From: Jackrogersella multiformis
Taxonomy: Eukaryota; Ascomycota; Sordariomycetes; Xylariales; Hypoxylaceae
Reading direction: 5' to 3'
NCBI GenBank assembly: GCA_902806575.1
Contig: CADCXD010000009.1
Location: 2,728,001-2,792,000 of the forward strand
Length of the DNA: 64,000 bases
Shown: piece after piece, positions 1-11,429 of the stretch
Numbering within the stretch: the first letter of the stretch is position 1
How the letters are laid out: each line of letters opens with the position of its first letter
The notes under the pieces: model-generated
Seen by the model: only the letters and a program-made list of their open reading frames with translations
Told to the model about the DNA's origin: nothing
Databases searched by the model: none
Made by a program: the position numbers and the translations under genes

Positions 1-612
1 TCGGCATCCCAAGGGTCAAGGTGCGGCGTAGGGAGCCTCTGCCATGGTGCCTTGTCGCTTGGGGAGCCTGTCCTGTCCCCTCGGGGATAATCTATATAAA
101 GCTGGTGTTAGAAAGGAAAACCAAAGCTATGAGGGTTCAACACTACTTGAGACTGGCAGCGGACTGCTGATTAGCTGTCGTTCTACCGAGATAACATCTT
201 ATTTTCAACTTGTATCACCTAAATAGTTTTGGTTAGGGATACTTTATACTTGTGGTGTTTGATCACATCGCTCGTTGACCCAATCGACATGAGAAGATGA
301 AAAAATAAAAAAATAGAATGACATTACCACGTGACACACTTATTTCAACAGATCTACTAGGTACATACTACCCACCCTAATTTTTCTGCACGACATCCAT
401 TTAAGGTCTTACACTATAATTGACTAAAAATATAGCGCTTTATAGCGTCATATTCCCCAAGTTTATATAATGGCTGTGAAGAAACATCTAATCGTCAAAC
501 ATGAGAATATTTTATATACGAACGACAATAGCAACATGAAGCAATGTACATATATAATTAATTATAACATAAGTAGTTCTAGGTATATAAACGCACATAA
601 GATACCCGTCTA
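1..612. other. Intergenic, no gene seen
   Basis: No convincing reading frame. A TATATAAAG box lies near 93-101 after a GC-rich stretch, which could be a promoter or the edge of a solo LTR, but neither a matching second repeat nor a coding region is visible. The segment from 300 on is AT-rich and is the 3' flank of the acyl-CoA synthetase gene. Confidence 0.5.
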
Positions 613-2597
613 TTAAAGGCGGACCTTGCCCCCTTTAAGTTCCTGTAAATCCTTACTCCTAAATAGAACGTATTTGTCCCCGCCCGGCGGCAGCCAATAT
701 ATCGCATCCGCATCTTCCCCTTTCTCTTTCGCTGCCTTCTCGATAGCATCCAGGTCGATGCCTTCAGCCCTCAGGCGCCCCTTCTGCAACTTCATCGTGC
801 CCGTGTACTCGAGCTGTTTGACCACCCTGATGAAGATGGGTACGGCGTACCGCGGAAGGTCTGCGAGACAGTGCTCGGCTAACCCCTTTAAGTCCAGCCC
901 TCGCCCATGAGCTATGTCTTCGGGCTTGGTGGAAACCCCCTCGGCAGCCACGACTGCGGCACATCCAGCCCGGCCGTCCGCGAAAGGGACTGGTACGCCG
1001 TATACATTTGCCACCGCGACATGCGGGAACTTGCCCACCACATCGCCGACTTCCGTAGTCGACACATTCTCCGAGCGCCAACGGAACGTGTCGCCCAAGC
1101 GATCGACGAAGAACAGCCTGCCGTCTTTATCCAGGCGCATTGCGTCGCCGGTCCGGAACCACATGTCCCCCTTCTTGAACACGTCCCGGATCAAGCGCTG
1201 ATCGGACGCCTCCGCGTTACCGTAGTACTTCGGCGTGCCCACCGTGTTCTTCGGATCTAGGCGGTGGATCTGCTCGCCTGATTCGTCGGCTCCACATTTT
1301 ATCCCGAACCCGTCCTCCCGGCGCACGATCTGCTGCGTGTCCGGGTCGATCCGGACTCGCGCCTCATCGGCGCCGTTCCACCAATGCCAGAGCGGGCCCC
1401 GAACAGATATGCAGCCTCGCGAAAACCCGCCCCTGTTCGCATTGGAGAACATACCTATGCCGTCGGTGCTGGCATAGAACTCGTGAATCGTATCAATCCC
1501 GAAACGCTCGCGAAATGCTTCCCATATATCGGGACGCAAACCATTGCCCCATGCCATCCAGACCTTGTGGCCCCGGTCGAGGGGACTCGGAGGGGCGTTT
1601 AATAAATAACGACAGAGCTCGCCGACATACTGGATGATCGTTGCTCCTGACTCGTGGACTTCGGGCCAAAAATTTTTGTGCGAAAATTTACGCGAAAGGA
1701 CCATGGTGGCCCCCGTTGCCAATACCGGGAGGCAGCATACGCCTTGGGCAGAGGCGTGGTAGAGTGGAAGGCAGGTGTACATCTTATCATCGGGCGTCAG
1801 GCCTATCTTGCTACTGGCTTGCCCAAACATCAGCGTCCGCGCGCGGGTCATAACCGTGCCTTTGGGCTTTCCTGTAGTTCCGGATGTATAGATTAGGGAT
1901 CCGACGTCTGTGGGGCTGATGCCAGCACGACGCTCCTCCGGCAATGGCTCCCTGTCCGTCAGAGCGCCGATGGTTGCAGGGCTGTAGTACAACGTCTGCG
2001 TGCCGGAAGATGTTAGTTCCTCCTCGATAGGAGAGACAAGGTGGCGGATATCCGAATCTGCGAGCAAATATCTTGCGCCAGAAACCTTGACGCAATGTAG
2101 AAGAGGTTGACCTGTCAAGTTGCAATTTATGAAAGCCACGCAAGCACCGATGGCCTCGAGGGCAAACCAAAGCATGACATACTCGGGACTATTACCGCCG
2201 TTGAGGCATACCATCTCTCCTTTTTGAATCCCAAGCTTCATAAGCCAGGTGCCCACCGGCTGTATAGCATCATAGAATTCCGCATATGTATACTCGCGGC
2301 CTTCGAACACTATGAATATGCGCTTGGGATCCTTGGCTTGGTCTTGTAATATATGGTAAATATGTGTTTTGCCAGATTTTAACTGCGCTGCGATATGTTT
2401 TTGCCATCCCAAACTCCGCTTCTTCATATTACCTATTTTGATATCGTTCAGGAGATGATATTTCCCATCCAACAATTGGAACCCCAACCCCAGCGCAGCG
2501 CTGGCCACAGCGGCTTTCGCTATTGCGACTAGCGTTTTTGGTTAGCGCTCACCCACTAGGGACAAATTGAAATGGAGCACGCTGACTTACATTCCAT
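613..2597 (-). CDS. FAT1: Very long-chain fatty acyl-CoA synthetase / fatty acid transporter, FAT1 type
   Basis: Activates long and very long-chain fatty acids to acyl-CoA via an acyl-adenylate, coupling uptake to activation at the ER, lipid droplet or peroxisome membrane. Two exons: a 7-nt first exon (2597-2591, ATGGAAT), an intron 2590-2529 with a GCTAAC branch site, then 2528-613, giving 640 aa, the usual FAT1 length. The start MEFAIAKAAVASAALGLGF supplies the hydrophobic N-terminal segment expected for the family; without the tiny exon the frame would begin only at a GTG. The AMP-binding signature YTSGTTGKPKG lies near residues 215-226 and a YGVPVPFADGRAG segment follows in the C-terminal half, typical of FATP/FAT1 proteins. 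The C-terminus ends in VRL, a weak PTS1-like tripeptide that might allow peroxisomal targeting (inference). Family assignment is firm; the exact substrate range is not visible. Confidence 0.93.
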
Positions 2598-3788
2598 TTT
2601 GGGAATGCAATGGGAGTGCAATGGGAATGAGATATTCACAACATATTAGTTAGCAACCTAATGTGTACCTAGGTAGGTGAAATTTGAAGATATTAAGTTT
2701 TCCTAATGAGATGGAGGGTTATTAAAACATAGTCTAAATGTATAACATTGGCACCTTCGTAAAATCAAGTCGGAACGACGTTTGGAAGGTGCTTTATATG
2801 AGAGAAGGAAGGGAAGGGGGCAGCTTAAATTTTAACAACCTATCTACACTACCTAGGTAGGTATGTACACTAGGTAACTAGTACCGAGGCACATCAATTA
2901 AGGGCGTAACGGTCTTAGTCCCTTACGAGGTGTGCAACCGGGTTTCGGTCTTTTAGATCCACATATTCCGACGGCATTGCGCGATGCTCCACTATTTAAC
3001 AGTACACTAACGTCAACTATGCGGCTTCATAGCCCCTTAGAAAAACGCTCCCGAGGTACCTAGGCAGTAAGTACCAGATAAGGGGGTACATATACGCCAT
3101 CATAAGTCCGTCTTAAACCCATCAACTTGATGTATTTAAACAGAGTTTACGATCTAGATATTTTTCGGCTAGTCATGAACTAACTTCATCCTTTGCAGAT
3201 CTCATACGCTCGAGTATTTGTTTACATTGTGGGGCAGTTATGTAAGCAAGAGGGTAACAAGATCTTGGGTTTTAAACTGAAGTAAAGACCTTCATAATAC
3301 ATCAACATCAAATTCCAGTTAATGACTTTTAATCAAAGCGACATTTAAACCAGGAATAACGATAGTTCGATGCACAGACCACATACACTTCTAAAACGAA
3401 ATTCGCTCCCGATTGTTTAGCCTATAAAACACTTCAGCCTCAATAACTGCCTAGATACCTACACTTACCTAGGTAGGTAATGAAACCACCCCTGTCGGGT
3501 GCCACGATAACGGAGTTAACCTACCTAGGTAGACAGACGACTAGGTAGGTAACGTAATAAATCAGAATATTTCTCCTAATTTCTCAGTAACCCTAGGCTA
3601 AAATAACTCCATAAAATTTCTCATAATATAGGTATCTAACTTCTTAACGACGAGGAAATTACAGCGACCGCGCTAAATGTTTTCCAAACATTATGAATTT
3701 CAAATATAGGTAACCGTGAAATAAGAAACTTCCGCGCTGCTTATTAAACCCACCGGAAATTCCACGAGATTCCATAGAGCTGTTAGCA
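2598..3788. other. Intergenic with several CCTAGG-type short repeats
   Basis: AT-rich, no gene seen. Copies of the dispersed ACCTAGGTAGGT-like palindrome occur near 2666, 2850, 3057, 3468, 3523 and 3540. Contains the promoter side of FAT1 and the 3' flank of the next minus-strand gene. Confidence 0.6.
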
Positions 3789-4723
3789 CTAGCCGTGAAT
3801 GTCGTCTTGAATTCTGACGGAGCTTTGCAGCGCGCCCGGCACTGCCTTGACTTGTACCATCACGTCTCGAATTCTGGCCTGAGCCTGGTGCTGGAGAGTA
3901 GGATGTGTAGCAAGGGAGATCGCAAGCAAGAGAGCTAGAACGATAATAATAATATGTTCGATCTGGAAGCCACTCTGCATGCTTAGATTGGTCCCGTTCT
4001 TCGGAGCCAGCGGCCCAACCATCTTCTTTACGGGTTGGATGGCGTAGAGACTCCCGGCTTTGAGACCTCTCTGCATCCCCGGGAGTCCGTCCATGCTGTA
4101 GGCGTTCTTCAAAGCCCAGTAGCGATCCATACTCTCTTTCTCGTTTCCAGACTGGAACTTCTGATCCTTGCGCCTGAAGAAGTCGTTCAAAGTCGTGCGG
4201 AACTTTGTGAATTGGAACTCGGGAACGCTATAGCCGCATGACGTCCCAACTTGATGGATATCGACTACGATCACCGATCTCATGCCTGGAACCATTGTTA
4301 CGTTCTCACGCTGCAAGACATCATGGAACTCGGGTGTCCCATATTCTAGGACGCGGCCCTTCCCCCACAGCCTCAAGATGCGCGGTGGCCCTTCGAAGGC
4401 GTTAAAAAGGACGGTTATCCGGCCGTTCTCCGGCTCGAGAAGATGTGATATTGTTTCGTTGCCGCTTCCTGTCATCTCTAAATACCAAAATTCCTTGCTG
4501 TTGGCTACGCCGAAGTATTTATCCTCGGTTGATTGACCTTTCGGCGACAAGTTTACGTGACCATGTCCTGACAAAGGTGCTGTTGCTACCCAGAATATTT
4601 TCTGATTGAGAATCCATTGGACGAGTGAGTCTACATAAAACATTAGAAATTTATGCATTTTTTACTGCATTGCTAGCTTCGTTGTATTCTCATACCTGGA
4701 ATTGTTTCGAAAAATGCCCCCAT
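3789..4723 (-). CDS. Pyridoxamine 5'-phosphate oxidase-like FMN-binding protein with C-terminal membrane segment
   Basis: Two exons, 4723-4696 and 4630-3789, joined across a 65-nt intron (4695-4631; donor GTATGA, acceptor ATGTAG), give 289 aa. The joined start MGAFFETIPDSLVQWILNQK is the characteristic N-terminus of a fungal family of PNPOx-like, split-barrel FMN proteins; the ATG inside the intron-retained frame (MHKF...) is an artefact. The family core follows: WVATAPLSGHGHVNLSPKG, then a conserved GSGNETISHL segment and an NAFEGPPRILRLWG strand. Members are presumed flavin-dependent oxidoreductases or heme/flavin binders; no substrate is established. Residues about 228-246 form one hydrophobic helix (HIIIIVLALLLAISLA), followed by a short tail, so the enzyme is probably membrane-anchored. 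Confidence 0.88.
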
Positions 4724-5214
4724 GATGAGCGGAGTGACTCAGCTGCCGTTAAAGTATGTAGGCGTAATTAGAAAAAGGAATTGCTAGGTTCCTAAGATGG
4801 ATTCGCCAGAGAATTGAGCTATAATAACTTATAGTTAAGTCCTCTTAATCTATCAATGATAACTATACTCCAACGTATTGGAGGATTGAAGCCGAAGTTT
4901 TAACAGCTTAAATGGGATGTACGAAGCAACTTTTGAGTTTCCAAATAGAGGAAAAGATGCCGTACATACAGCTTCAGTCAGCTATGATATCCGCTAATTG
5001 CCGATACGGAGGTGGATCGCCAACTCCGTCATTACCACTTCGTTATGCAATCGTGCAGGACACCTTCGATTTCATAGGCCGTGGAAAGGTTACCGATATC
5101 GGACTATGTATCCGTGTTCTTTGACGCTAATGCAATTGTATATATAATGCGAACTTATTTCTCCAATACCAAGAGAAACCACGATGAAACCTAGACGCTC
5201 CGGCTATCGTAGGC
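4724..5214. other. Intergenic, promoter side of the PNPOx-like gene
   Basis: No gene supported. A 70-codon open frame at 4912-5124 shows no family resemblance. The stretch separates the 3' end of the HET gene from the 5' end of the PNPOx-like gene, both on the minus strand. Confidence 0.5.
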
Positions 5215-7344
5215 TCAAACTAACTGGAAGTCCTCAAGCGAGCTAAGGAACTCGACATCTTGAAGCACGGATTTCCAGAGAGAAGCCATCTTCTCTGGCC
5301 ATTTGAGCCTACTTTCTAATATGTTAGACGTTTCGGTATAAACGGCATTGTTACTGGTCCAGGTTCTTTCGTCCATCCTAAGGTCATCAAAAGATGCCGA
5401 CCTATGCTCAAACCAGAGAGGAAATATTGCCCTCCCTACCAAGGTGTATTGCCCCTGACTAGAATGCCTCAGGATAAATGGGCATGGCGATCCCTGGAGC
5501 AGGACAATAATATCATCACCGAGAGAACATTTGGGTGCTAGAGCGATGGTTGATGACGAAAAACCTAGAGTATGGTTACCTCTGATAGGTTCTGGGGGCG
5601 AGATCACTCGGTCTCGAACTGCCAGCTTGATATTATTTAGCATGCCGTCTTGGAATCGCGTTATAAGTCCTATACCGGCCTTGGACGGATTCACTCCTGT
5701 AATCTTTCCTCCGTAAAGGGGTAGCTTTCCATCTTTGAACGTGTCATAAAATGTTGATTTGTAATCACGCGTTACGCCCGGGAATAGTGTGGTGTCGTCG
5801 AAACCTCTCCCCCCAAATCTCTCCTTGAAGCCGGACTCGAAACTTGGTGATATAAATGGTACCCAAGATGTCGCTTCATCTAATTTCTCCTGCAGCGTGC
5901 CAAGTACGATACCCCGAGCGAGTAAAACTGCATTGGTGTCTGGCATCTGCTGAACGGGTTTCCAGGCTATTGAACCAGATCCAATTCTCTGAACGTCGAT
6001 AAACCCATACTTCCACGAGTTCGTTCTATTTAGGACACGATGCCGTGCAAGTTTTGGATCATAGTACCTCCAGTCAGGGGTCCACGAGGGAAGGTCGGGG
6101 GGATGAGTTACTGCAAAATCAAGGATGCCTAACGATCCTGTTCTGGCGATCTCATATCTTACAACATCTTGATATACTTCAGATAATGAACGGCTGTAGT
6201 CGATTTTTAGAGTTGGTTGGGTTTCGTTCATAACTCCCTGTGATATAGGGACCGTCGTAAATCCAAGTATTCCGTAAACCAGATCGCGAGGGTCGGTCAC
6301 TCCGAAGGACGACGAAAATACTAGTGCGTCTAAAAGTGAGACATGGGTATTTGTAGATGTCATGTTGCGTTCATTGCGTGATTTTAGATCGTGCTTGTAA
6401 TCCGGCTGGACCAGTTTCATAATAGCCTGGAAGGGGGATTTAAGATAGAGGGCCTCGGTGAAAAGTGGAAGAGTCGACTCAGGGTTCACATTGGCATGTC
6501 CTCCAATTAACCCAATGAAGTCCTTGATGCGTTCGTAGGCATCCCATGATATTACTAGATCGCTAAACTGCATCACTATGCTTCTGGCGGCAAAGACCTC
6601 TTGTCTTACCCAAGTTCGCTTGAAGAGAGGAGGCTCACACGCCTTCATGAGGAACTGATGGAGCCTTCGAAGACGTACAGAGCACTCCTCGCTGTGTTTT
6701 TGACTGCTCGATATGTTTTCGAGAACTGTAGATAGAACAGTGCTCTTCTGTTTTGTCCAGCCGGAATTCCACGCAACGACTCGATATGCCTTTTTGTAGA
6801 TTGAGAACATCCGCCCGACCTGTACCGATTTCTCCTTGAGGTCGAACTGGTTGATGCATAGAGCATCTACCCACAAGTAACGGCGAAAATCAACTAAACG
6901 CAGGTGACGTAGAGCAGAATCAAGGTTCTCCGTGATGAAAAACTCGACCCCGTTTATTTGAATCGGACGTGAGAAGACTGGTGCACCCCAGGTATACGAC
7001 AACGCTTCGTAGGGAACCTCTCGCGGACCGTCCTCCTCGACGACCCCTAGACCCTCGTGGACTATGACATCGGCTACTAGGAGTGTGCAAATGACCGGCT
7101 TATCAAATTGGGTTTCAGGGTCGATACGAAGAATTCTCGTCTGCCACGGCTTGATTGTCTCATATAATCTCGCGGCCGCTACCTCTCGTATCTTCTCGTC
7201 GACCGAAGGCAAGTTAGCCTCGGCACCCAAAACTAGATTGTTCTGCGCATCGGGTAGCACCAGATTCCGAACCCAACAAGAATCTAGACATCCATTTACC
7301 CTGAGTGCTTGTTCCCAAGCCCTCCAGTCATTTTCTTTGCTCAT
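5215..7344 (-). CDS. HET domain (heterokaryon incompatibility) protein
   Basis: Single-exon frame of 709 aa starting at ATG 7344. The HET domain spans roughly residues 115-275: the opening block YEALSYTWG, the LWVDALCINQ block and the GRMFSIYKKAYRVVAW block are all present in order. HET proteins trigger cell death after fusion of genetically unlike hyphae or act downstream of NLR-type sensors. The C-terminal 400 residues contain the YGILGF and IDYSRSLSEVYQDV motifs common behind HET domains (after the DPRDLVYG element), with no additional recognised domain. No partner sensor is adjacent. The frame is intact with no stops, so this copy looks functional. Which allelic system it belongs to cannot be told from sequence. 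Confidence 0.92.
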   Translation of the reverse strand: MSKENDWRAWEQALRVNGCLDSCWVRNLVLPDAQNNLVLGAEANLPSVDEKIREVAAARLYETIKPWQTRILRIDPETQFDKPVICTLLVADVIVHEGLGVVEEDGPREVPYEALSYTWGAPVFSRPIQINGVEFFITENLDSALRHLRLVDFRRYLWVDALCINQFDLKEKSVQVGRMFSIYKKAYRVVAWNSGWTKQKSTVLSTVLENISSSQKHSEECSVRLRRLHQFLMKACEPPLFKRTWVRQEVFAARSIVMQFSDLVISWDAYERIKDFIGLIGGHANVNPESTLPLFTEALYLKSPFQAIMKLVQPDYKHDLKSRNERNMTSTNTHVSLLDALVFSSSFGVTDPRDLVYGILGFTTVPISQGVMNETQPTLKIDYSRSLSEVYQDVVRYEIARTGSLGILDFAVTHPPDLPSWTPDWRYYDPKLARHRVLNRTNSWKYGFIDVQRIGSGSIAWKPVQQMPDTNAVLLARGIVLGTLQEKLDEATSWVPFISPSFESGFKERFGGRGFDDTTLFPGVTRDYKSTFYDTFKDGKLPLYGGKITGVNPSKAGIGLITRFQDGMLNNIKLAVRDRVISPPEPIRGNHTLGFSSSTIALAPKCSLGDDIIVLLQGSPCPFILRHSSQGQYTLVGRAIFPLWFEHRSASFDDLRMDERTWTSNNAVYTETSNILESRLKWPEKMASLWKSVLQDVEFLSSLEDFQLV

Positions 7345-7934
7345 TGAATTTGTTCTTTAGGTACTCAAAGAAATATGCCTGGAACCAACTAACCTAATAT
7401 GTTATTAGGGACGGCAGAAAGAGTTGAATGATGAAAAGATAAAGTAATGCTGGGCTGCTCGGCATTTGTAGCCGATTTGTCTAGCCCCCAAACTCGATAT
7501 TAGCTGAGGTCATTGGCTTACTTATAGATCTATGTATAGAACATCCCGGTCATTTGACACAATTGGAAGGGTGATTTCACATACATCGATTGCTAGAAAC
7601 TTAGTTACGGTCATAAATAAGTACCTAGTTATAATTAAGCCTGAAATTCAATTTATTATATTAAACCAGGTACGTCAGGTAGGTAGGTATATTTGATCCT
7701 GGTTGTAAAGACTTGTTACATGCCGTGAATATTCCCGACGGATAAATCCTAGTCTTGGGGCATTAGGATTTGAATAATATTGAAGAAGTGAACCTACTTA
7801 GGTAAGTCTTTGATTAATATATCAATTAAGACATATCATGTATCTGGGTACCTAGGTATATAGAATGGTAATATCTCAAACAGTTCGATTTGTAGATGAA
7901 TAAGATGATGAGACAGTAAGCCTAAATTCGTTGA
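7345..7934. other. Intergenic, AT-rich
   Basis: No gene seen. Contains the HET promoter and short CCTAGG/GGTAGG repeats near 7678-7692 and 7845-7860. Confidence 0.5.
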
Positions 7935-9263
7935 TCAATTCTTACACCAACTCCTCCACTTCGGGACGATCTGTCCTGGCTGCCAAAGCAGTGTATTCTC
8001 CAACCTAGCCGCGAAGGTGGTATTGGGGACCTTAAACGCGATCGAGTTCTGCAGACACGGACCCGTCACATTGCTCTCCCAGCTAGCGAAAGCTGACCCA
8101 TTCAGCCTTACGCGACCAGCAGTCTTGTATTTCCAGTCGAACATATCGTCCAGGCCGCATACAGTATAATACAGGGCGGCGACATCCCAGGCATAGTGCT
8201 TCTGGCCGTACCCAATGTTGGCCCTTAAGGCGTAGGCAACTGGGTTCTTCGTGACGTCTAGCTCGGTTGTAATACGAGTGCCTATGACGGTATTTTCGCC
8301 GACGTCGTCCGAAGCGAAGGTCAGCTTTCCCGGCCACCAGTTCAGGACTACCTCGGCAAATGTCGCGTTGTGCGTTTCTGTGTTATACGAAAACCCCACG
8401 TCGTTGGCCTGCACGACGAGTTCGTACACCTTCTTTTCAAGCAGCTCGGCGCCTGTGTAAGGTGAAATCGTGTCAGGGCCAGAGTTGAGAAGGTGATACA
8501 AATTGTCATAAAAGCCGATCACGGCGATGGTGATCGAGTTGTCGGCTGATGTTGAGAGGAGGAAGCGGTACGAGGAAACTAAGTTAGTGAAGCTGTATAT
8601 TAGACGTGATCTTTCTAATCAAGTAGTTTAACTCTAAAGGAAACTACCCGCGCACCTGGATCAGGGGTATCAATCCCATCTTATAATTGGCTTAGTACTT
8701 TGAATCCTAGTTTGGTATTTTATGTGTTCTAAGCTAGGGTAGATACCTCGGACATCTTCGGGGAAGTTATAAGTGAGGCCCGTAAGGTAGTCGCCGTATT
8801 CAGGATGGTCAGGCCATTGAGTATGTAATAATTTATGAGTTCAAATTGATCTTATATAACATTACAGTGATTATAACGGGACATACTAGGTTATCGACTG
8901 GCTTTTGGACCGCTGTCGGGATGTCGGGATGTCCGAAATAAGTATTGATCGCATCAAAACCTGGAGGTGCGTATCGACTATTGATGCCTACAGGTTGTGT
9001 CATTAATTATGTAGGTAAGTATAGGTAAGTCTTACGCAGTGCCGTATTAGGAATTGCATAGTAATGTTGAAATTTAGAGGAGAAGATATACTTGACATGA
9101 CTCCGATTAGTTCGACCTCCCCCCAACTTTGAAATATATTTGCCAAGCCAATTGCCATGGGGTCATCATCGAAATTCAACATGTCAGTGTCAATGATGAT
9201 TCTCTTTCCATGGCTCAGGCTAACCACTGAGAAGACAAGCAGGGTTGATGTTAAGGTTTTCAT
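7935..9263 (-). pseudogene. Inosine-uridine nucleoside hydrolase family protein, one splice acceptor damaged
   Basis: Five exons can be read: 9263-9092, 8987-8887, 8816-8747, 8679-8656 and 8578-7935. Phases agree at every junction (336 aa). The protein starts with a signal peptide (MKTLTSTLLVFSVVSLSHG) and the Ca-binding motif DTDMLNFDDDP of nucleoside N-ribohydrolases; later exons carry PPGFDAINTYFGHPD, EYGDYLTGLTYNF, the AVIGFYDNLY strand, and NDVGFSYNTETHNATF. These are secreted or vacuolar enzymes cleaving nucleosides to base and ribose. The oddity is the second intron (8886-8817): its donor is a perfect GTATGT, but the position that must be the acceptor reads CTCAA, not CTCAG, just before the TGG codon of exon 3. 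The only AG inside the intron leads straight to an in-frame TAA, and retention shifts frame. So the gene is either a very recent pseudogene, uses a non-canonical acceptor, or contains a sequencing error. The other four exon junctions are canonical. Confidence 0.75.
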
Positions 9264-9961
9264 TTTAAGCGATTTATAATTAAGACTTAAGATTGTAAAA
9301 CGTAAAGGAAAGATTTGGTGTTCGGTGTCGAAGAAGCAGATACGACCGCTTAGCTAAATCCTACATATGCCTACCTAGGTAGGTACCTAAGTAGGTAATC
9401 TTTCGGTAAGTACCGATGTCAGCTTCGAGGAATACCTGTTTACTTATCTGGTAGCATAGACTTACCTATCTATACCTACCTACCTACTTACCTAATGTAA
9501 CCTAGGTACCTAGGTAGGTAAGTATTCATTAATTAACCTAACTTGATTTGAGAGGAATCGTCGGAATAGCATTGTTCCTGATTATACATGTATATTTAAT
9601 TGGAAAATGCTTCGATTGCTGTAAGTAACAGGTGAAATATATTTACGAAACTTAATAGTGTATTTTTAACGAATTATAGAATTCTTAAGTTAGGTAAATA
9701 CTAACATGGTAACACAAAAGGTAAGACATGTTAAAATAAACTCATTTTGCTTATGTAATACCTCCATATTGTTCATATGGCCCGCTGTCGTACCGGGTAT
9801 TTGAGCTTATATAATACACTATAACTTAGAATTACCCCGCTACCGGCCGCTCTAACTGATAATACCTGTCGGTACCTAGGCACCTAAGTTCCAAGGTTAA
9901 TATTTTATAATACTTCAACCTCATTGAGATAAACATTAAGAAATCATCGTTTTTCACCAAC
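9264..9961. repeat. Intergenic block dense in CCTAGG/GGTAGG short repeats
   Basis: Between 9364 and 9530 there are about ten overlapping copies of the dispersed repeat in both orientations (for example TACCTAGGTAGGTACC near 9371 and CCTAGGTACCTAGGTAGG near 9501), with another near 9876. No open frame of interest. The block separates the divergently oriented nucleoside hydrolase and DUF6604-like genes. Confidence 0.6.
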
Positions 9962-11429
9962 ATGGCATGTGCTTCAGTTACGACCTACTTATCGTATAAA
10001 CAAGATACGAGTACCTTTCTCTCATGGCTTACCCAAACATCCAAGAAATGCGGCTGGAAACAGCCCAAAAAGAGGAAGAAGGAAATCGTACCAGAAGTAA
10101 AAACTGTCGCTCGCTCAGCACCACGACTAAAAGGCAAGGCGCGGAAAGAAGCTGAAAGGGATTGAACCCTATAGGAGAAGGTTTCGATCCACGCCAGACA
10201 CTTTCACCTTGCTTGATCTCGAGTTGCCGGGAGAAATAGAGCTCGATAAGTTATTGAAGCAAATTCAAAAAAGAATAATTCATGACCTTGGGGGAAACGC
10301 TGCTTGGGTACAAGGAAGAAATGTATATGGACGGATGCTCATAAAGGCGAAAGAAATACTCGCAAAGAGTATAAGGGCGGATATGAAGATGTTCCTCCCT
10401 AGCGATGACAACATACCAGAATCTCTCGAGATGTCCTTAGACGATCCTTGGACTCCAAGTGCAATCGGCATCTGGCCTCACGATTCATCGACCTTTCTAA
10501 TGGACACGAATCTTTTATACGGCGGGACTGCGATCTTAGATCTGGTTACATTATCGGAACACGCTGAGATTATCATGGCCAATAACACCTTGTCCATATT
10601 TTGTATGGCGCATATCTACAATGCCGCTAGACAACTCGACCAGTTGGACATGTGCTGGCCCGAGATGGATCGGGTCATAGAGATCCAGAAGACGGCTTTA
10701 TTTGCAGATGAAATACCTACAACGCCACGAACAATATCGGATCGGTTCCAATATCGGACAGGATTCTCAAAGCGCTCAAAATTGAACCGCTCGATTTTGG
10801 GATCAGTAAATCGACCGTGGTGTTTTCGACCTTCGCCTGCCTCGACCGTGATACGCGAATTCTTCGACAACAAAATTTCCCTTCCAAGAATGGCGTATCA
10901 ACTTGAGGAGCAGGCAACTCGGCACATTGCTTTAGGCGGAAAGGAATACCCTAGGCGAACGGCCCAGGGGTCATCCACTAACCCTACCCCTGACGCGAAT
11001 AACGACCAACAATTAACGTTACGAAAAGCTCTGCAGCGCGTCGAAGAATACATCGACGACGTACTGCCTGATATGCAGTTTAACTACATAGACCTGTCAA
11101 TACCTTGCGAGGTACTACTGGCATCGCTGCGAGCAGAGCTCATCTCCCAGCTTAGAGTCCCGTATTCTATACCGGATCCAGACTATACTGAAGTTAGGTA
11201 CGGCCAGATCGAGATAGCCCTTTTGATGCTCGCCGAGAATGCGGATGGCTCGGCGCTCTACGATACTGTCCGAAGGATGACTAAGAATAAGGACCATTCT
11301 AACTCAGCAGGTGATGTTTCTGAAATATCGCCTATCGGCCCGCAGCTCAGGTATGCGACTAGGGCTTTGAAGAAATACTTGGTAGACAAAAACACCATTG
11401 CCTCTGCTACGCCGGCTGAGACCACATAA
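9962..11429 (+). CDS. DUF6604-like fungal protein, reading frame split near 10,100-10,165
   Basis: The first part (ATG at 9962) reads MACASVTTYLSYKQDTSTFL and continues SWLTQTSKKCGW, resembling the N-terminal YKxDT...W motif of fungal DUF6604 proteins, then a basic stretch ending at TGA 10163. A second, much longer open frame, open from 10131 to the stop at 11429 (about 430 codons), continues in another phase. A 52-nt intron 10097-10148 (donor GTAAAA, acceptor GAAAG) would join them in frame, but it removes an RLKGKARKEA segment that looks coding in this family, so a one-base frameshift is the alternative. The C-terminal part is soluble, has no recognised catalytic motif, and ends in a low-complexity Thr/Ala tail. 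Function unknown; family members are often large, fast-evolving proteins. Confidence 0.6.

Noticed and set aside
1..215. Possible solo LTR (TATATAAAG plus GC-rich lead)
   Set aside because: No second copy, no target duplication and no LTR-type ends are visible; the segment is cut by the window edge.
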